From the NCBI RefSeq assembly GCF_010093085.1, contig NZ_MSRC01000003.1, positions 248,001 through 312,000 of the forward strand: a stretch of 64,000 nt of DNA, in the 5' to 3' direction. Under the pieces are notes generated by a model. It was given only the letters and a program-made list of their open reading frames with translations. It searched no databases and was not told the DNA's origin. Of this stretch, positions 28,149 to 39,141 are shown piece after piece (position 1 is the stretch's first letter; each line of letters opens with the position of its first letter). This DNA comes from Bacillus sp. SKDU12. Lineage in GTDB: Bacteria; Bacillota; Bacilli; Bacillales; Bacillaceae. The position numbers and the translations under genes were made by a program.

Positions 28149-30089
28149 TTGCGCGTCTCGAATGTAACGGTTAGGAAACGTTTATTATTGGTTTTGCTTT
28201 TTGGTGTGATCGTATTTTTGATCATTGATACAAGGCTGGGATATGTTCAGTTTGTGATGGGAAATAAACTGACTTCACTGGCGAAAGATTCCTGGAGCAG
28301 AAACTTGCCGTTTGAGCCGGAGAGAGGCGAAATTCTCGATCGGAACGGTGTAAAGCTCGCAACAAACAAAAGCGCGCCGACCGTATTCGTCGTGCCGCGC
28401 CAAGTCCAGAATCCGATGAAAACAAGCAAGCAGCTTGCAGCGGTTTTAAACATGTCAGAAGAAAAAGTATATAAGCATGTGACAAAAAAAGCATCAATTG
28501 AAAAGATCACTCCTGAAGGAAGAAAGATTTCAAATGAAAAAGCGAAAGAAATCAAAGCGCTTGATTTAAAAGGTGTATATGTTGCGGAGGACAGTATCCG
28601 CCATTACCCGTTCGGCAGCTTTTTATCTCATGTGCTTGGGTTTGCCGGGATTGACAATCAAGGACTCCTTGGACTTGAAGCCTATTATGACGATGACTTA
28701 AAAGGGGTAAAGGGCTCTGTGAAGTTTTATACAGATGCCAAGGGGAAGAAAATGCCTGATGAAGCGGACGATTACACACCGCCTAAGGACGGGCTTGATA
28801 TGAAGCTGACAGTTGATTCGAAGGTTCAGACGATAATGGAAAGGGAGCTCGATAACGCTGAAGCCAAATACCATCCTGATGGCATGATTGCCGTAGCTAT
28901 GAATCCGAAAAACGGAGAAATATTGGGAATGGCTAGCAGGCCTGATTTTGACCCAGCTGATTATCAATCAGTCGATCCGTCAGTCTACAATCGAAATCTG
29001 CCGGTATGGAGCACGTATGAGCCGGGGTCTACCTTTAAAATTATTACACTTGCGGCAGCACTTGAAGAGCAAAAGGTAAATTTGAAGCGTGATCAATTTT
29101 ATGATAAAGGGCATGCAGAAGTGGACGGAGCGAGACTGCGGTGCTGGAAAAGAGGAGGACACGGACTCCAGTCGTATCTAGAAGTTGTCCAGAACTCCTG
29201 TAACCCGGGATTCGTGGAATTGGGCGAGCGCTTAGGAAAGGAGAAGCTTTTCAAATATATCAAAGGCTTTGGTTTCGGCCAAAAAACGGGAATTGATCTG
29301 CAAGGCGAGGGCACGGGAATCCTATTCCCGCTTGATAGAGTGGGTCCGGTCGAGCAAGCGACTACCGCTTTCGGACAAGGGGTCTCTGTTACGCCGATTC
29401 AGCAGGTTACAGCCGTATCTGCCGCTGTAAACGGAGGGACGCTCTACACACCTTACATTGCAAAGGAATGGATCGACCCTGTAACGAAAAAAACGGTTAA
29501 AAAGCAATCACCAATCGCAAAGAAACAAGTTATTTCTGAGGAAACGTCCAAACAAATCCGCTATGCTTTAGAAAGTGTTGTTGCAGAAGGAACCGGCCGT
29601 AACGCCTTTGTTGAAGGCTATCGTGTCGGCGGGAAAACGGGAACAGCACAAAAGGTTAAAGATGGGAAATACCTCGAAAACAACCATATTGTATCATTTA
29701 TCGGTTTCGCGCCGGCTGACGATCCGAGCCTTGTTGTCTATGTCGCAGTTGATAACCCAAAAGGCACCATTCAGTTTGGGGGAACGGTTGCCGCGCCAAT
29801 TGTCGGGAATATGATGAGGGACAGCCTGCCGGAGATTGGTGTGAAGCCTCGGAAAAATCAAATCGAGAAAAAGTACAAATGGAACGACACAAAAACAATA
29901 GAAGTTCCGAATGTTGTAGGGATGTCTGTCTCAGATCTTGAGTCACTATTGGTGAATCTCAATGTAGATGCTTCCGGGAAAGGAAGCAAAATCGTTAAAC
30001 AATCGCCAGCTGCCGGAACGAAAGTAAAAGAAGGCTCAAAGATACGCGTTTATTTGACTGAAGAAGATGAAAAGAAGGCAGCCGATTGA
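28149..30089 (+). CDS. spoVD: sporulation-specific penicillin-binding protein SpoVD
   Basis: Class B PBP for spore cortex synthesis, acting with the SEDS protein SpoVE in the outer forespore membrane. The 646-residue protein has an N-terminal anchor (about 12-28), a pedestal, the transpeptidase active Ser294 (EPGSTFK), an NSCNPG second motif and KTGTAQ, then one PASTA domain at the C-terminus. Cys332 and Cys351 are present; in B. subtilis they form a disulfide that StoA reduces to activate the enzyme. The TTG at 28149 is chosen behind TAAGGAG. It arose beside its paralogue pbpB. Confidence 0.95.
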   Translation: MRVSNVTVRKRLLLVLLFGVIVFLIIDTRLGYVQFVMGNKLTSLAKDSWSRNLPFEPERGEILDRNGVKLATNKSAPTVFVVPRQVQNPMKTSKQLAAVLNMSEEKVYKHVTKKASIEKITPEGRKISNEKAKEIKALDLKGVYVAEDSIRHYPFGSFLSHVLGFAGIDNQGLLGLEAYYDDDLKGVKGSVKFYTDAKGKKMPDEADDYTPPKDGLDMKLTVDSKVQTIMERELDNAEAKYHPDGMIAVAMNPKNGEILGMASRPDFDPADYQSVDPSVYNRNLPVWSTYEPGSTFKIITLAAALEEQKVNLKRDQFYDKGHAEVDGARLRCWKRGGHGLQSYLEVVQNSCNPGFVELGERLGKEKLFKYIKGFGFGQKTGIDLQGEGTGILFPLDRVGPVEQATTAFGQGVSVTPIQQVTAVSAAVNGGTLYTPYIAKEWIDPVTKKTVKKQSPIAKKQVISEETSKQIRYALESVVAEGTGRNAFVEGYRVGGKTGTAQKVKDGKYLENNHIVSFIGFAPADDPSLVVYVAVDNPKGTIQFGGTVAAPIVGNMMRDSLPEIGVKPRKNQIEKKYKWNDTKTIEVPNVVGMSVSDLESLLVNLNVDASGKGSKIVKQSPAAGTKVKEGSKIRVYLTEEDEKKAAD

Positions 30090-30262
30090 TTCGGGTGCCT
30101 ATTATTTTTATTGCGGAAAATGCCGATATCTTTCAAGATTAGCTGGATGTCTCCTTTTATTTACGCTAAAATATGAACTGTATGCTCAAAATCATTATCA
30201 CATCGTCTGACGTGACTTCAATGATAAAAAGAACGAATTAGAAAGTTGAGAGGTTTGATACG

Positions 30263-31747
30263 ATGAAACTTACAAAGCTGCTTACATACTTAACAACCGA
30301 ACCTTCTGTAAACGATTCACAAGACCCTGAAATCACTTCAATTGAGATGGACTCCAGAGAAGTAAAGGAAGGGAGTCTTTTTGTATGTGTTAAAGGGTAT
30401 ACGGTGGATGGCCATGATTTTGCCCAAAAAGCAGTAGAAAGCGGCGCGGCGGCTATTGTGGCAGAAAAAGAACTCGATGTGGATGTGCCTGTCATTATTG
30501 TCCGCCAGTCTCTGCGCGCGCTCAGCGTTCTGTCTGATGCGTTTTACGGACAGCCGACAAAGAAGCTTCAGCTAATCGGGATCACAGGCACAAATGGCAA
30601 AACGTCAACAACCCATATGGTCGATGAGATTTTGAAAAAAGCCGGAAAACGAACTGGCTTGATCGGCACCATGTATATGAAAATCGGCGACGAAACACTT
30701 CCCGTGAAAAACACGACACCGGAAAGTGTCACACTGCAGAAAACGTTTAAGAAAATGAATGACAAGCAAGTTGATACTGCCATCATGGAAGTTTCTTCTC
30801 ACGCGTTATCTTTAGGACGTGTTCATGGCTGTGATTATGATATTGCTGTGTTTACGAATTTAACGCAGGACCATCTGGACTATCATAAAACGATGGATGA
30901 GTACCGACAGGCAAAAAGCCTGCTCTTTTCTCAGCTTGGCGGAGCTTTTAACCATGAACGTCCAAAGCGTGCCGTACTGAATGCTGACGATGAGGCGAGC
31001 GCATATTTTGAAAAGGTAACAGCAGCTCATATCTCTACATACGGAATTAAAAACAACGCTGATGTGATGGCGAAGAATATCACGATCGCTGCACAGGGCA
31101 CAAGCTTTGATCTTGTGACAAACAAAGGCACTAAGCACATTACGATGTCACTTGTCGGACAATTTAATGTGTATAACGTGCTGGCGGCAGTTGCAGCATG
31201 TATCGCAGCAGGCATCCCGTTTGAAACGATTACTGAAGCTGTTGAGGAACTGCATGGCGTAAGAGGCCGGTTTGAATTGGTCAATCAGCAGCAAGAGTTT
31301 CCGGTCATTGTAGATTACGCGCACACACCGGACAGCCTTGAAAATGTATTGAAGACTTGCAGAGATATGACAGAAGGAAAGCTTTTTGTCGTTGTTGGCT
31401 GCGGGGGAGACAGAGATAAGACGAAACGCCCGAAAATGGCTGAAATCGCTGTGAAGCTGGCTGACGAACCGATTTTCACTTCAGATAACCCGAGAAGCGA
31501 AGATCCTCGCGCGATTTTAAAAGATATGGAAGCTGGAGTAGAGGGCGCATACTATCACAGCATCGCAAACCGCGAGCAAGCCATCTTTTTTGCGATTGCC
31601 AATGCCAAAAAAGGCGACGTTGTCCTCATTGCAGGAAAAGGGCATGAAACCTATCAGCAGATCGGGAACGAAACGTTCGATTTTGACGATGCTGAAGTGG
31701 CGGCAAGAGCCATTGTCGACCTCAATAAAAATATGACGAATTCATAG
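30263..31747 (+). CDS. murE: UDP-MurNAc-L-Ala-D-Glu:meso-diaminopimelate ligase
   Basis: Cytosolic Mur ligase adding meso-DAP to the peptide stem, 494 residues. The ATP loop is [13 protein letters not shown] (about 107-119), the carbamylated-lysine and metal region follows, and the substrate-specific DNPR motif ([11 protein letters not shown], about 410) marks meso-DAP rather than lysine specificity. The ATG follows GAGAGG. A 170-bp gap separates it from spoVD, so it may have its own promoter. mraY and murD follow. Confidence 0.96.
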   Translation: MKLTKLLTYLTTEPSVNDSQDPEITSIEMDSREVKEGSLFVCVKGYTVDGHDFAQKAVESGAAAIVAEKELDVDVPVIIVRQSLRALSVLSDAFYGQPTKKLQLIGITGTNGKTSTTHMVDEILKKAGKRTGLIGTMYMKIGDETLPVKNTTPESVTLQKTFKKMNDKQVDTAIMEVSSHALSLGRVHGCDYDIAVFTNLTQDHLDYHKTMDEYRQAKSLLFSQLGGAFNHERPKRAVLNADDEASAYFEKVTAAHISTYGIKNNADVMAKNITIAAQGTSFDLVTNKGTKHITMSLVGQFNVYNVLAAVAACIAAGIPFETITEAVEELHGVRGRFELVNQQQEFPVIVDYAHTPDSLENVLKTCRDMTEGKLFVVVGCGGDRDKTKRPKMAEIAVKLADEPIFTSDNPRSEDPRAILKDMEAGVEGAYYHSIANREQAIFFAIANAKKGDVVLIAGKGHETYQQIGNETFDFDDAEVAARAIVDLNKNMTNS

Positions 31748-31858
31748 GAAAGAGATGTTATTGAATAATGGAGTTTGAAAAGATATTTCATATGAGAAAA
31801 AATCATGAATATGATAACTACGTATGTCGTTTGAAAGAAACAGGAGGAGAAAAGGACA

Positions 31859-32833
31859 ATGCTTGAGCAAGTCATTCTGTTTACAATTTTAATGGGGTTT
31901 TTAATTAGTGTTCTGCTCTCTCCGATTCTTATTCCGTTTTTAAGAAGGTTAAAATTCGGCCAGAGTATTAGAGAAGAAGGACCGAAATCACATCAGAAAA
32001 AATCAGGGACGCCGACAATGGGCGGGGTCATGATCATACTTTCTATCATTGTGACAACAATTGTGATGACACAGAAGTTTTCAGAAATAAGTCCGGAAAT
32101 GGTGCTGCTTTTGTTTGTTACGCTCGGATACGGTTTGCTGGGCTTTTTAGATGATTACATCAAGGTCGTCATGAAGCGCAACCTTGGATTGACGTCAAAG
32201 CAAAAACTGATTGGACAAATTATTATTGCGATTGTATTTTATGCGGTATACCATTACTACAATTTTGCGACGGATATTCGCGTGCCTGGAACCGACTTAT
32301 CATTTGATCTTGGCTGGGCTTACTTTATTCTTGTGCTCTTTATGCTTGTCGGCGGATCAAATGCGGTTAATCTGACTGACGGCCTTGACGGCTTATTGTC
32401 TGGTACAGCTGCGATTGCTTTTGGCGCCTTTGCCATTCTGGCATGGAATCAGTCGCAATATGACGTTGCGATTTTCTCAGTTGCTGTTGTCGGTGCAGTG
32501 CTGGGCTTCCTCGTATTTAATGCTCATCCCGCTAAAGTCTTTATGGGAGATACGGGATCACTTGCATTGGGTGGAGCTATCGTTACCATTGCCATTTTAA
32601 CGAAATTAGAGATCCTGCTGGTTATCATTGGCGGTGTATTCGTTATCGAGACATTATCCGTTATTCTGCAGGTTATCAGCTTTAAAACGACAGGCAAACG
32701 AATCTTTAAAATGAGTCCGCTTCATCACCATTATGAACTTGTCGGCTGGTCTGAATGGAGAGTAGTCGTGACGTTTTGGGCTGCGGGACTTTTGCTTGCC
32801 GTTTTAGGAATTTACATCGAGGTGTGGTTATAA
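31859..32833 (+). CDS. mraY: phospho-MurNAc-pentapeptide translocase (lipid I synthase)
   Basis: Ten-helix membrane enzyme of 324 residues that moves phospho-MurNAc-pentapeptide to undecaprenyl phosphate. Family motifs are the [16 protein letters not shown] loop, the aspartate pair in [19 protein letters not shown], and the C-terminal [13 protein letters not shown]. The ATG follows ACAGGAGG. murD begins at the base after its stop codon, implying translational coupling. Confidence 0.97.
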   Translation: MLEQVILFTILMGFLISVLLSPILIPFLRRLKFGQSIREEGPKSHQKKSGTPTMGGVMIILSIIVTTIVMTQKFSEISPEMVLLLFVTLGYGLLGFLDDYIKVVMKRNLGLTSKQKLIGQIIIAIVFYAVYHYYNFATDIRVPGTDLSFDLGWAYFILVLFMLVGGSNAVNLTDGLDGLLSGTAAIAFGAFAILAWNQSQYDVAIFSVAVVGAVLGFLVFNAHPAKVFMGDTGSLALGGAIVTIAILTKLEILLVIIGGVFVIETLSVILQVISFKTTGKRIFKMSPLHHHYELVGWSEWRVVVTFWAAGLLLAVLGIYIEVWL

Positions 32834-34189
32834 GTGGAAAACGATCAATTTTTACAGAATCAGCATTTTTTAATCCTTGGACTCGCGAAAAGCGGGTATG
32901 CGGCGGCATCCATTCTTCATGAAAAAGGTGCATATGTTGCTGTCAACGACCAAAAGCCATTCGAAGAAAACGAACCAGCGCAAAAGCTTTCTGAAAAAGG
33001 AATCGAGGTTGTGTGCGGAGAGCATCCAGTTTCACTGTTTGATCAGCATCAAATCACGGTTCTGATCAAAAACCCGGGAATTCCTTATGAAAATATTATG
33101 GTTCAGGAAGCAGAAAAAAGAGGCATACCGGTTTGGACGGAAATTGAGCTCGCTTACTACCTGACAAACGCCAAGTTTATCGGGATTACCGGATCCAATG
33201 GAAAAACGACCACGACAACGCTGATTTATGAAATGCTCAAAGCTGACTCGCAAAAAGCACTGATTGCCGGAAACATCGGCACAGTCGCAAGTGAGGTTGC
33301 CTATCATGCTGATGGGGATGAATGGATCGTTACTGAACTGTCTTCGTTTCAGCTGATGGGAACACACGCTTTCAGACCGGAAATCAGCTTGATTTTAAAC
33401 ATATTTGACGCCCATTTGGATTATCATCATACGCGAGAAAATTATGAAAAAGCGAAACAGAAAGTGTACCTTCACCAGACTGCTGCAGATAAAGCCATTG
33501 TCAACCAGGATGATGACACCGTCGTGCGTCTGGCTGAAGCCGGCAAAGCCGGAATCATTCCATTTTCAGTCAGCAAAACGCTTGAAGAGGGCGCTTATGT
33601 AAAAGACGGTATGCTGATGTTCAACGGGGAAGCTATTCTTCCTCTGGAAGAGGTTGTGCTGCCAGGCGCTCATAACCTAGAGAACATTTTAGCCGCCATT
33701 GCAGCTGTGAAAACGGCAGGAGTGTCCAACGAAGCAGTCAAAAAGGTGCTGACAAGCTTTACTGGCGTGAAGCACCGTCTCCAATATGTCACAACAGTGA
33801 AGGACCGTAAGTTTTATAATGACAGTAAAGCGACAAACATTCTTGCGACAAGCAAGGCGCTTTCTGCTTTTGACAAACCGGTCATTTTGCTTGCAGGCGG
33901 GCTGGATCGCGGAAATGGTTTTGATGACTTAAAGCCGTATATGCAGCATGTCAAAGCAGTGCTTACTTTTGGCCAAACAGCGCCAAAACTCGAGAAGCTC
34001 GGCAATGAGATGGGAATACAACATGTCAAACGTGTCGATAATGTTGAACAAGCAGTATCTGCGGCGTTTGCGCTCTCAAATGAAGGAGATGTCATCCTGT
34101 TATCACCTGCGTGTGCGAGCTGGGATCAATTCAAAACATTTGAAGAACGCGGTGACATGTTTATAGATGCCGTGCATATGCTTAAGTAA
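32834..34189 (+). CDS. murD: UDP-N-acetylmuramoylalanine-D-glutamate ligase
   Basis: Cytosolic Mur ligase adding D-glutamate to UDP-MurNAc-L-Ala, 451 residues. It has an N-terminal Rossmann-like domain ([12 protein letters not shown]), the ATP-binding [13 protein letters not shown] (about 116-128), conserved [11 protein letters not shown], and C-terminal domain motifs FYNDSKATN and [11 protein letters not shown]. The GTG start immediately abuts the mraY stop. Confidence 0.96.
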   Translation: MENDQFLQNQHFLILGLAKSGYAAASILHEKGAYVAVNDQKPFEENEPAQKLSEKGIEVVCGEHPVSLFDQHQITVLIKNPGIPYENIMVQEAEKRGIPVWTEIELAYYLTNAKFIGITGSNGKTTTTTLIYEMLKADSQKALIAGNIGTVASEVAYHADGDEWIVTELSSFQLMGTHAFRPEISLILNIFDAHLDYHHTRENYEKAKQKVYLHQTAADKAIVNQDDDTVVRLAEAGKAGIIPFSVSKTLEEGAYVKDGMLMFNGEAILPLEEVVLPGAHNLENILAAIAAVKTAGVSNEAVKKVLTSFTGVKHRLQYVTTVKDRKFYNDSKATNILATSKALSAFDKPVILLAGGLDRGNGFDDLKPYMQHVKAVLTFGQTAPKLEKLGNEMGIQHVKRVDNVEQAVSAAFALSNEGDVILLSPACASWDQFKTFEERGDMFIDAVHMLK

Positions 34190-34249
34190 GGGCTTGTCTT
34201 GAAGTGAATCGGCAGCCCTAATGACTTTAAGCTTGGGGTGTCGATTGCT

Positions 34250-35350
34250 TTGACTACTAAAAAAACATCGCCTGATTTGTTATTGGTCATCATTACGTTA
34301 TTATTATTAACAATCGGATTAATTATGGTGTACAGTGCGAGTGCGGTTTGGGCGGATTATAAATTTGAAGACTCATTCTTTTTCGCAAAACGGCAGCTGC
34401 TGTTTGCGGGAATCGGCGTCATTGCCATGTTTTTTATCATGAATGTTGAGTATTGGACATGGCGGACATGGTCAAAATTGCTGATGATTATCTGTTTTTT
34501 TCTTTTGATTCTTGTCTTGATACCGGGCGTCGGAATGGTGCGGAACGGTTCAAGAAGCTGGATCGGAGTTGGAGCGTTCAGCATACAGCCTTCAGAGTTT
34601 ATGAAGCTTGCGATGATTGCATTCCTAGCTAAATTTCTCTCTGAAAAACAAAAAAACATTACATCATTCAGACGGGGATTTATCCCGGCGCTTGGTATCG
34701 TGTTTTCAGCGTTTTTGATTATCATGTGCCAGCCTGACCTCGGAACGGGGACGGTAATGGTCGGAACTTGTATTGTCATGATTTTTGTAGCTGGTGCGCG
34801 AATCGCCCATTTCGCCTTTCTAGGATTGATTGGCCTTAGCGGGTTTGTCGGGCTCGTCCTATCGGCACCATATCGGATTAAGCGGATTACCTCATACTTG
34901 AACCCATGGGAAGACCCGCTCGGAAGCGGCTTTCAAATCATTCAATCGCTTTATGCGGTGGGTCCCGGCGGGTTGTTCGGAATGGGGCTTGGACAAAGCA
35001 GACAGAAGTTCTTTTATCTGCCTGAGCCGCAAACAGATTTTATTTTTGCCATCTTGTCAGAGGAACTCGGCTTTATCGGTGGAACACTTATTTTGCTCCT
35101 TTTTAGCGTTCTGTTGTGGAGAGGGATCAGAATTGCGCTCGGTGCGCCTGATCTGTACGGAAGCTTTGTCGCGGTCGGCATTATTTCAATGATTGCCATC
35201 CAAGTCATGATTAATATTGGCGTAGTGACGGGCCTTATTCCGGTAACAGGTATCACGCTCCCGTTTTTGAGCTATGGAGGCTCTTCATTGACCTTGATGC
35301 TGATGGCGGTCGGGGTCCTTCTGAATGTGAGCCGCTACTCGCGGTATTAA
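34250..35350 (+). CDS. spoVE: SEDS glycosyltransferase SpoVE (spore cortex)
   Basis: SEDS-family membrane protein of 366 residues and about ten helices, related to FtsW and RodA, paired with SpoVD for cortex peptidoglycan polymerisation in sporulation. Conserved SEDS stretches are RSWIGVGAFSIQPSEFMKLAMI, QPDLGTGTVM, NPWEDPLGSGFQIIQSLYAVGPGG and GITLPFLSYGGSS. The TTG at 34250 is taken as start, behind a weak GGGGTG; an upstream GTG at 34238 would itself lie in that site. It sits between murD and murG, as in other Bacillus dcw clusters. Confidence 0.94.
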   Translation: MTTKKTSPDLLLVIITLLLLTIGLIMVYSASAVWADYKFEDSFFFAKRQLLFAGIGVIAMFFIMNVEYWTWRTWSKLLMIICFFLLILVLIPGVGMVRNGSRSWIGVGAFSIQPSEFMKLAMIAFLAKFLSEKQKNITSFRRGFIPALGIVFSAFLIIMCQPDLGTGTVMVGTCIVMIFVAGARIAHFAFLGLIGLSGFVGLVLSAPYRIKRITSYLNPWEDPLGSGFQIIQSLYAVGPGGLFGMGLGQSRQKFFYLPEPQTDFIFAILSEELGFIGGTLILLLFSVLLWRGIRIALGAPDLYGSFVAVGIISMIAIQVMINIGVVTGLIPVTGITLPFLSYGGSSLTLMLMAVGVLLNVSRYSRY

Positions 35351-35400
35351 TGAATGTATTGCCAGGCGTCCTATCAACAGATGCCGGCAAACCACGAATG

Positions 35401-35432
35401 CGATAACCCTGTCCAACAAAACAGGGTTATCG
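35401..35432 (+). other. 12-bp perfect hairpin without a T-tract, upstream of murG
   Basis: CGATAACCCTGT (35401-35412) and ACAGGGTTATCG (35421-35432) pair perfectly around CCAACAAA. The bases after it (TTATGTTATAG) are not a T-run, so it is not a classic terminator. It lies between spoVE and murG. Confidence 0.7.
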
Positions 35433-35470
35433 TTATGTTATAGAGAAACTTAGACTGGGGGAAAAGAGAT

Positions 35471-36562
35471 ATGCGAATTGCAATAAGCGGAGGCGGTACA
35501 GGGGGACATATATACCCTGCGCTTGCTTTTATTAAAGAAGTGCAGCGCCGTCATCCTGATGTGGAATTTTTATATATCGGAACAGAAAACGGACTGGAGA
35601 AAAAAATTGTTGAGCGGGAGGATATCCCGTTTCGATCAATTGAAATTACAGGATTTAAAAGAAAACTGTCATTTGAAAATGTCAAAACTGTGATGCGTTT
35701 TCTTAAGGGTGTAAAAAAGAGTAAATCATATTTAGCGGAATTTAAGCCTGATGCCGTGATTGGAACGGGCGGTTATGTATGCGGGCCTGTTGTCTATGCC
35801 GCTGCGAAAATGGGAATTCCCACTATCGTCCACGAACAAAACAGCCTGCCGGGCATCACGAATAAGTTTCTTTCAAAATATGTTAATAAGGTAGCGATTT
35901 GTTTTGACGAAGCAAAATCGCATTTTCCTAGTGAGAAAGTTGTATTTACGGGAAACCCGAGAGCTTCTGAAGTCGTCTCAATAAAGACGGGTCGATCTAT
36001 GACTGAATTTGGGCTTTCTGAAGAGAAAAAAACTGTCTTAATCTTTGGCGGAAGCCGAGGTGCTGCACCGATTAACCGTGCTGTCATTGACATGCAGGAT
36101 GCGCTGAAAACAAGAGACTACCAAGTGCTGTATATTACCGGTGAAGTTCACTATGAAAAAGTGATGGATGAGCTGAAAAGCAAAGGTGCTGCTGATAATA
36201 TGGTCACAAAGCCGTTTCTTCATCAAATGCCGGAATATCTTAAAGCCGTTGATGTTATTGTGGCCAGAGCCGGTGCGACGACGATTGCCGAAATTACAGC
36301 CCTCGGAATCCCAAGTGTTCTGATCCCAAGCCCATATGTAACAGCGAATCATCAGGAGGTCAATGCGCAATCTCTCGGCCAGCATGACGCGGCTATTGTT
36401 CTGAAAGAAGCAGAGCTTAGCGGGGAAAAACTGATTGGTGCGCTTGACAGGATTGTACTGAATGAGCAAACGTTAAAGGAAATGAGCGAACAAACGAAGT
36501 CACTCGGTGTTCCTGATGCGGCTGCCCGTTTATACAACGTGCTTGAAGAATTGAAAAAATAA
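35471..36562 (+). CDS. murG: UDP-GlcNAc:lipid I transferase (lipid II synthase)
   Basis: Membrane-associated GT-B glycosyltransferase that adds GlcNAc to lipid I, 363 residues. The N-terminal glycine-rich loop is [15 protein letters not shown], followed by [10 protein letters not shown] and [11 protein letters not shown]; the C-terminal domain has FGGSRGA and the donor-site [14 protein letters not shown]. The ATG follows GGGGGAAAAG. murB follows in the same direction. Confidence 0.97.
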   Translation: MRIAISGGGTGGHIYPALAFIKEVQRRHPDVEFLYIGTENGLEKKIVEREDIPFRSIEITGFKRKLSFENVKTVMRFLKGVKKSKSYLAEFKPDAVIGTGGYVCGPVVYAAAKMGIPTIVHEQNSLPGITNKFLSKYVNKVAICFDEAKSHFPSEKVVFTGNPRASEVVSIKTGRSMTEFGLSEEKKTVLIFGGSRGAAPINRAVIDMQDALKTRDYQVLYITGEVHYEKVMDELKSKGAADNMVTKPFLHQMPEYLKAVDVIVARAGATTIAEITALGIPSVLIPSPYVTANHQEVNAQSLGQHDAAIVLKEAELSGEKLIGALDRIVLNEQTLKEMSEQTKSLGVPDAAARLYNVLEELKK

Positions 36563-36593
36563 TAGAAAAGCAAATGGAATGCGGAGGTTTACG

Positions 36594-37505
36594 ATGGAGA
36601 ATGTGATACAGGAATTAAAAGAACGCGAAGTCGGCAAGGTTCTTGCAAATGAACCGCTCGCGAATCATACAACGATGAAAATCGGCGGACCTGCTGATGT
36701 ATTGGTCATTCCAAGCAGTGTAGATGCTGTCAAAGATATCATGGACGTTATCAAAAAATATGATGTGAAATGGACAGTCATCGGCCGGGGATCAAACCTT
36801 CTTGTTTTAGATGAGGGAATCAGAGGCGTAGTGATTAAGCTTGGCGCAGGTCTTGACCATATGGAGCTTGAAGGGGAACAAGTGACGGTTGGAGGCGGTT
36901 ATTCGGTTGTCCGTTTGGCTACATCATTGAGCAAAAAAGGTCTGTCCGGTTTAGAATTTGCAGCCGGTATTCCAGGATCAGTCGGCGGAGCGGTTTATAT
37001 GAATGCCGGCGCTCACGGCTCGGATATGAGCCAAATCCTCGTCAAAGCACACATTTTATTTGAAGACGGAACGATTGAGTGGCTGACAAATGAGCAGATG
37101 GATTTCAGCTACCGAACTTCTGTCCTGCAAAAGACACGCCCGGGTGTTTGCCTTGAAGCTGTTTTAAAGCTGGAGCAAAAGGACAAAGAATCAATTGTTC
37201 AGCAAATGCAAAGCAATAAAGATTACAGAAAAACGACACAGCCGTATTCAAGCCCTTGTGCGGGAAGCATATTCAGAAATCCGCTTCCGAATCATGCCGG
37301 AAACCTTGTTGAAAAAGCAGGCTTGAAAGGATATCAAATTGGCGGTGCAAAGATATCTGAGATGCACGGAAACTTTATCGTCAATGCGGGCGGAGCATCT
37401 GCAAAAGATGTGCTTGATCTCATTGACCATGTGAAAAAGACAATCCGTGAAAAATACGAGATTGATATGCACACAGAGGTTGAAATCATCGGTGAAAATC
37501 GCTGA
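36594..37505 (+). CDS. murB: UDP-N-acetylenolpyruvylglucosamine reductase
   Basis: FAD- and NADPH-dependent enzyme completing UDP-MurNAc synthesis, 303 residues. The FAD-binding type-4 fold is shown by [17 protein letters not shown] and [33 protein letters not shown] is the family core, and the catalytic serine lies in [11 protein letters not shown]. It is the short type IIb form typical of Firmicutes. The ATG at 36594 follows GCGGAGG, and an upstream frame start at 36579 is rejected on that ground. Confidence 0.96.
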   Translation: MENVIQELKEREVGKVLANEPLANHTTMKIGGPADVLVIPSSVDAVKDIMDVIKKYDVKWTVIGRGSNLLVLDEGIRGVVIKLGAGLDHMELEGEQVTVGGGYSVVRLATSLSKKGLSGLEFAAGIPGSVGGAVYMNAGAHGSDMSQILVKAHILFEDGTIEWLTNEQMDFSYRTSVLQKTRPGVCLEAVLKLEQKDKESIVQQMQSNKDYRKTTQPYSSPCAGSIFRNPLPNHAGNLVEKAGLKGYQIGGAKISEMHGNFIVNAGGASAKDVLDLIDHVKKTIREKYEIDMHTEVEIIGENR

Positions 37506-37552
37506 TTCAAGTTCTGACTGAAGCTGTTCATATGATATACTGTAAGCAAACG

Positions 37553-37585
37553 ACAAACGGCATCTATAGTATGCCGTTTGTTTTG
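37553..37585 (+). terminator. terminator of murB
   Basis: CAAACGGCAT and ATGCCGTTTG pair around CTATAGT, then TTTT. The short T-run suggests partial termination before divIB. Confidence 0.75.
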
Positions 37586-37635
37586 GAGTAGACAGACTAT
37601 TAACAGCTGTTTCATTTGAATGAGGTGAACAGGCA

Positions 37636-38427
37636 ATGAACCCGGGTCATGACCGAGAAAAAATCGTCAACATTGAAGAACGGATTCCTAAAATTAAAGA
37701 GCAGCGGAAACAGAAGGCAAACCGCCGTCTCATTTCATTTATTGTGCTCTTTTTTGTGATGGTGCTGATCATCGTATATTTGCAGATGCCAATCAGTAAA
37801 GTATCAACTATCACTGTGACAGGGAATGAGAATGTATCCAAAAAGGAAATTATCGACCTTTCGGATATTCGCAGCGGAGAATCTGAGTTTTGGAGTTTGG
37901 ACAAGAAAAAAACCGGAAAGAAGATTCAGCAAAATAAATTAGTGAAAAAAGCGGAGATCAGCAAAGCGCTTCCTAATAAAATCAACATTTCGATCGAAGA
38001 ATATAAAGCGATTGCTTATTTAGAAAAAAACGAAGTGTACTATGAAGTGCTTGAAAACGGTACAGTTTTACCAAACGAAGTAACGCCTGATGACGCCGGG
38101 CCGATTTTAGTAAATTGGACAAATGCGAAAAAACGGTCCCAAATGGCTAAGCAGCTCGATGCTTTGTCGAATTCTTTAAAACAGTCAATATCAGAAATTT
38201 ATTATACGCCTGTAAAAATGGATGAAAACCGTATCAAATTGTATATGAACGACGGTTATGTTGTTACTGCGTCTATTAAAACCTTTGCAGACCGAATGAA
38301 AACGTATCCTTCTATCATTTCACAGCTTAGCAGCAATAAAAAAGGAATTATTCACTTAGAAGTCGCCACCTATTTTGAAGAGTTTGGAAAAAATAATAAA
38401 GCTGCTAAAAAGGAAGATGAAAATTGA
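37636..38427 (+). CDS. divIB: cell division protein DivIB (FtsQ)
   Basis: Bitopic divisome protein of 263 residues with a basic cytoplasmic tail, one helix (about 32-52) and an extracellular POTRA domain starting ISKVSTITVTGNENVSKKEIIDL, then beta domain and an acidic-basic tail. It stabilises FtsL and DivIC at the septum. The ATG follows GAGGTG. Its stop overlaps the TTG start of ylxW by four bases. Confidence 0.95.
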   Translation: MNPGHDREKIVNIEERIPKIKEQRKQKANRRLISFIVLFFVMVLIIVYLQMPISKVSTITVTGNENVSKKEIIDLSDIRSGESEFWSLDKKKTGKKIQQNKLVKKAEISKALPNKINISIEEYKAIAYLEKNEVYYEVLENGTVLPNEVTPDDAGPILVNWTNAKKRSQMAKQLDALSNSLKQSISEIYYTPVKMDENRIKLYMNDGYVVTASIKTFADRMKTYPSIISQLSSNKKGIIHLEVATYFEEFGKNNKAAKKEDEN

Positions 38428-39119
38428 AGGGGAAATCTGCAATTCTCCTTTCTTTCATTATGCTTATCGCAGGTTTTTTGATTTCATTTTCTTTTCAAGT
38501 GACAAAACAAAACAGCAAGAGCACTGCTGAAACGGAAGAGTGGAAAAAAGAATATGCGCTGAGAGACGAACTTCTGAAACAGGAGAAAGAAAATAAAAAC
38601 CTTGAAGGAGAATTATCTCAAAAGCAAAACAAAGTCCGGCAGGCAGAAAATAAGCTGAAGAAAGAAAAGACGGAATACTACAACGTTCTTGAAGATACAG
38701 AAAAATACAGAATGTATATTGGGGAAGTCGGTGTACAGGGAGAGGGCATTGAGGTGACCTTAGAAGATGCGTCGTACATACCGGAAGGGGAGAATGTGAA
38801 CAGCTACATCGTTCACGAAAGCCATATTTTCCAAGTGGTAAACGAACTGTATATTTCGGGTGCGGCGGCTGTCGCCGTTAACGGCCAGCGGTTGACACAT
38901 GATTCCTATATCAAGTGCAACGGTCCTGTTGTAACAGTAGACGGCGTCCAGCATCCTGCCCCGTTTACGATATCAGCGATTGGAGATCCGGATGTCCTGC
39001 TGCCTTCGTTAAATTTAGCAGGAGGCCTGATCGATCAGCTGTTAATGGATCACATTGCTGTTACCGCAGAAAAAGAGAAAAACGTACAAATGAAACCGAT
39101 TCTGAAAACGAAGGAATGA
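38424..39119 (+). CDS. ylxW: DUF881 family membrane protein YlxW
   Basis: DUF881 protein of 231 residues with an N-terminal membrane helix, a coiled-coil segment (about 40-85, rich in Glu/Lys heptads) and an outer alpha/beta domain (GEGIEVTLEDA, INELYISGAAAVAVNGQRL-type). The TTG start overlaps the divIB stop. With ylxX and sbp it forms a conserved small cassette before ftsA; a role near division is inferred from position only. Confidence 0.9.
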   Translation: MKGKSAILLSFIMLIAGFLISFSFQVTKQNSKSTAETEEWKKEYALRDELLKQEKENKNLEGELSQKQNKVRQAENKLKKEKTEYYNVLEDTEKYRMYIGEVGVQGEGIEVTLEDASYIPEGENVNSYIVHESHIFQVVNELYISGAAAVAVNGQRLTHDSYIKCNGPVVTVDGVQHPAPFTISAIGDPDVLLPSLNLAGGLIDQLLMDHIAVTAEKEKNVQMKPILKTKE

Positions 39120-39141
39120 GTGAAAAAGCGGGTGAAACAGA

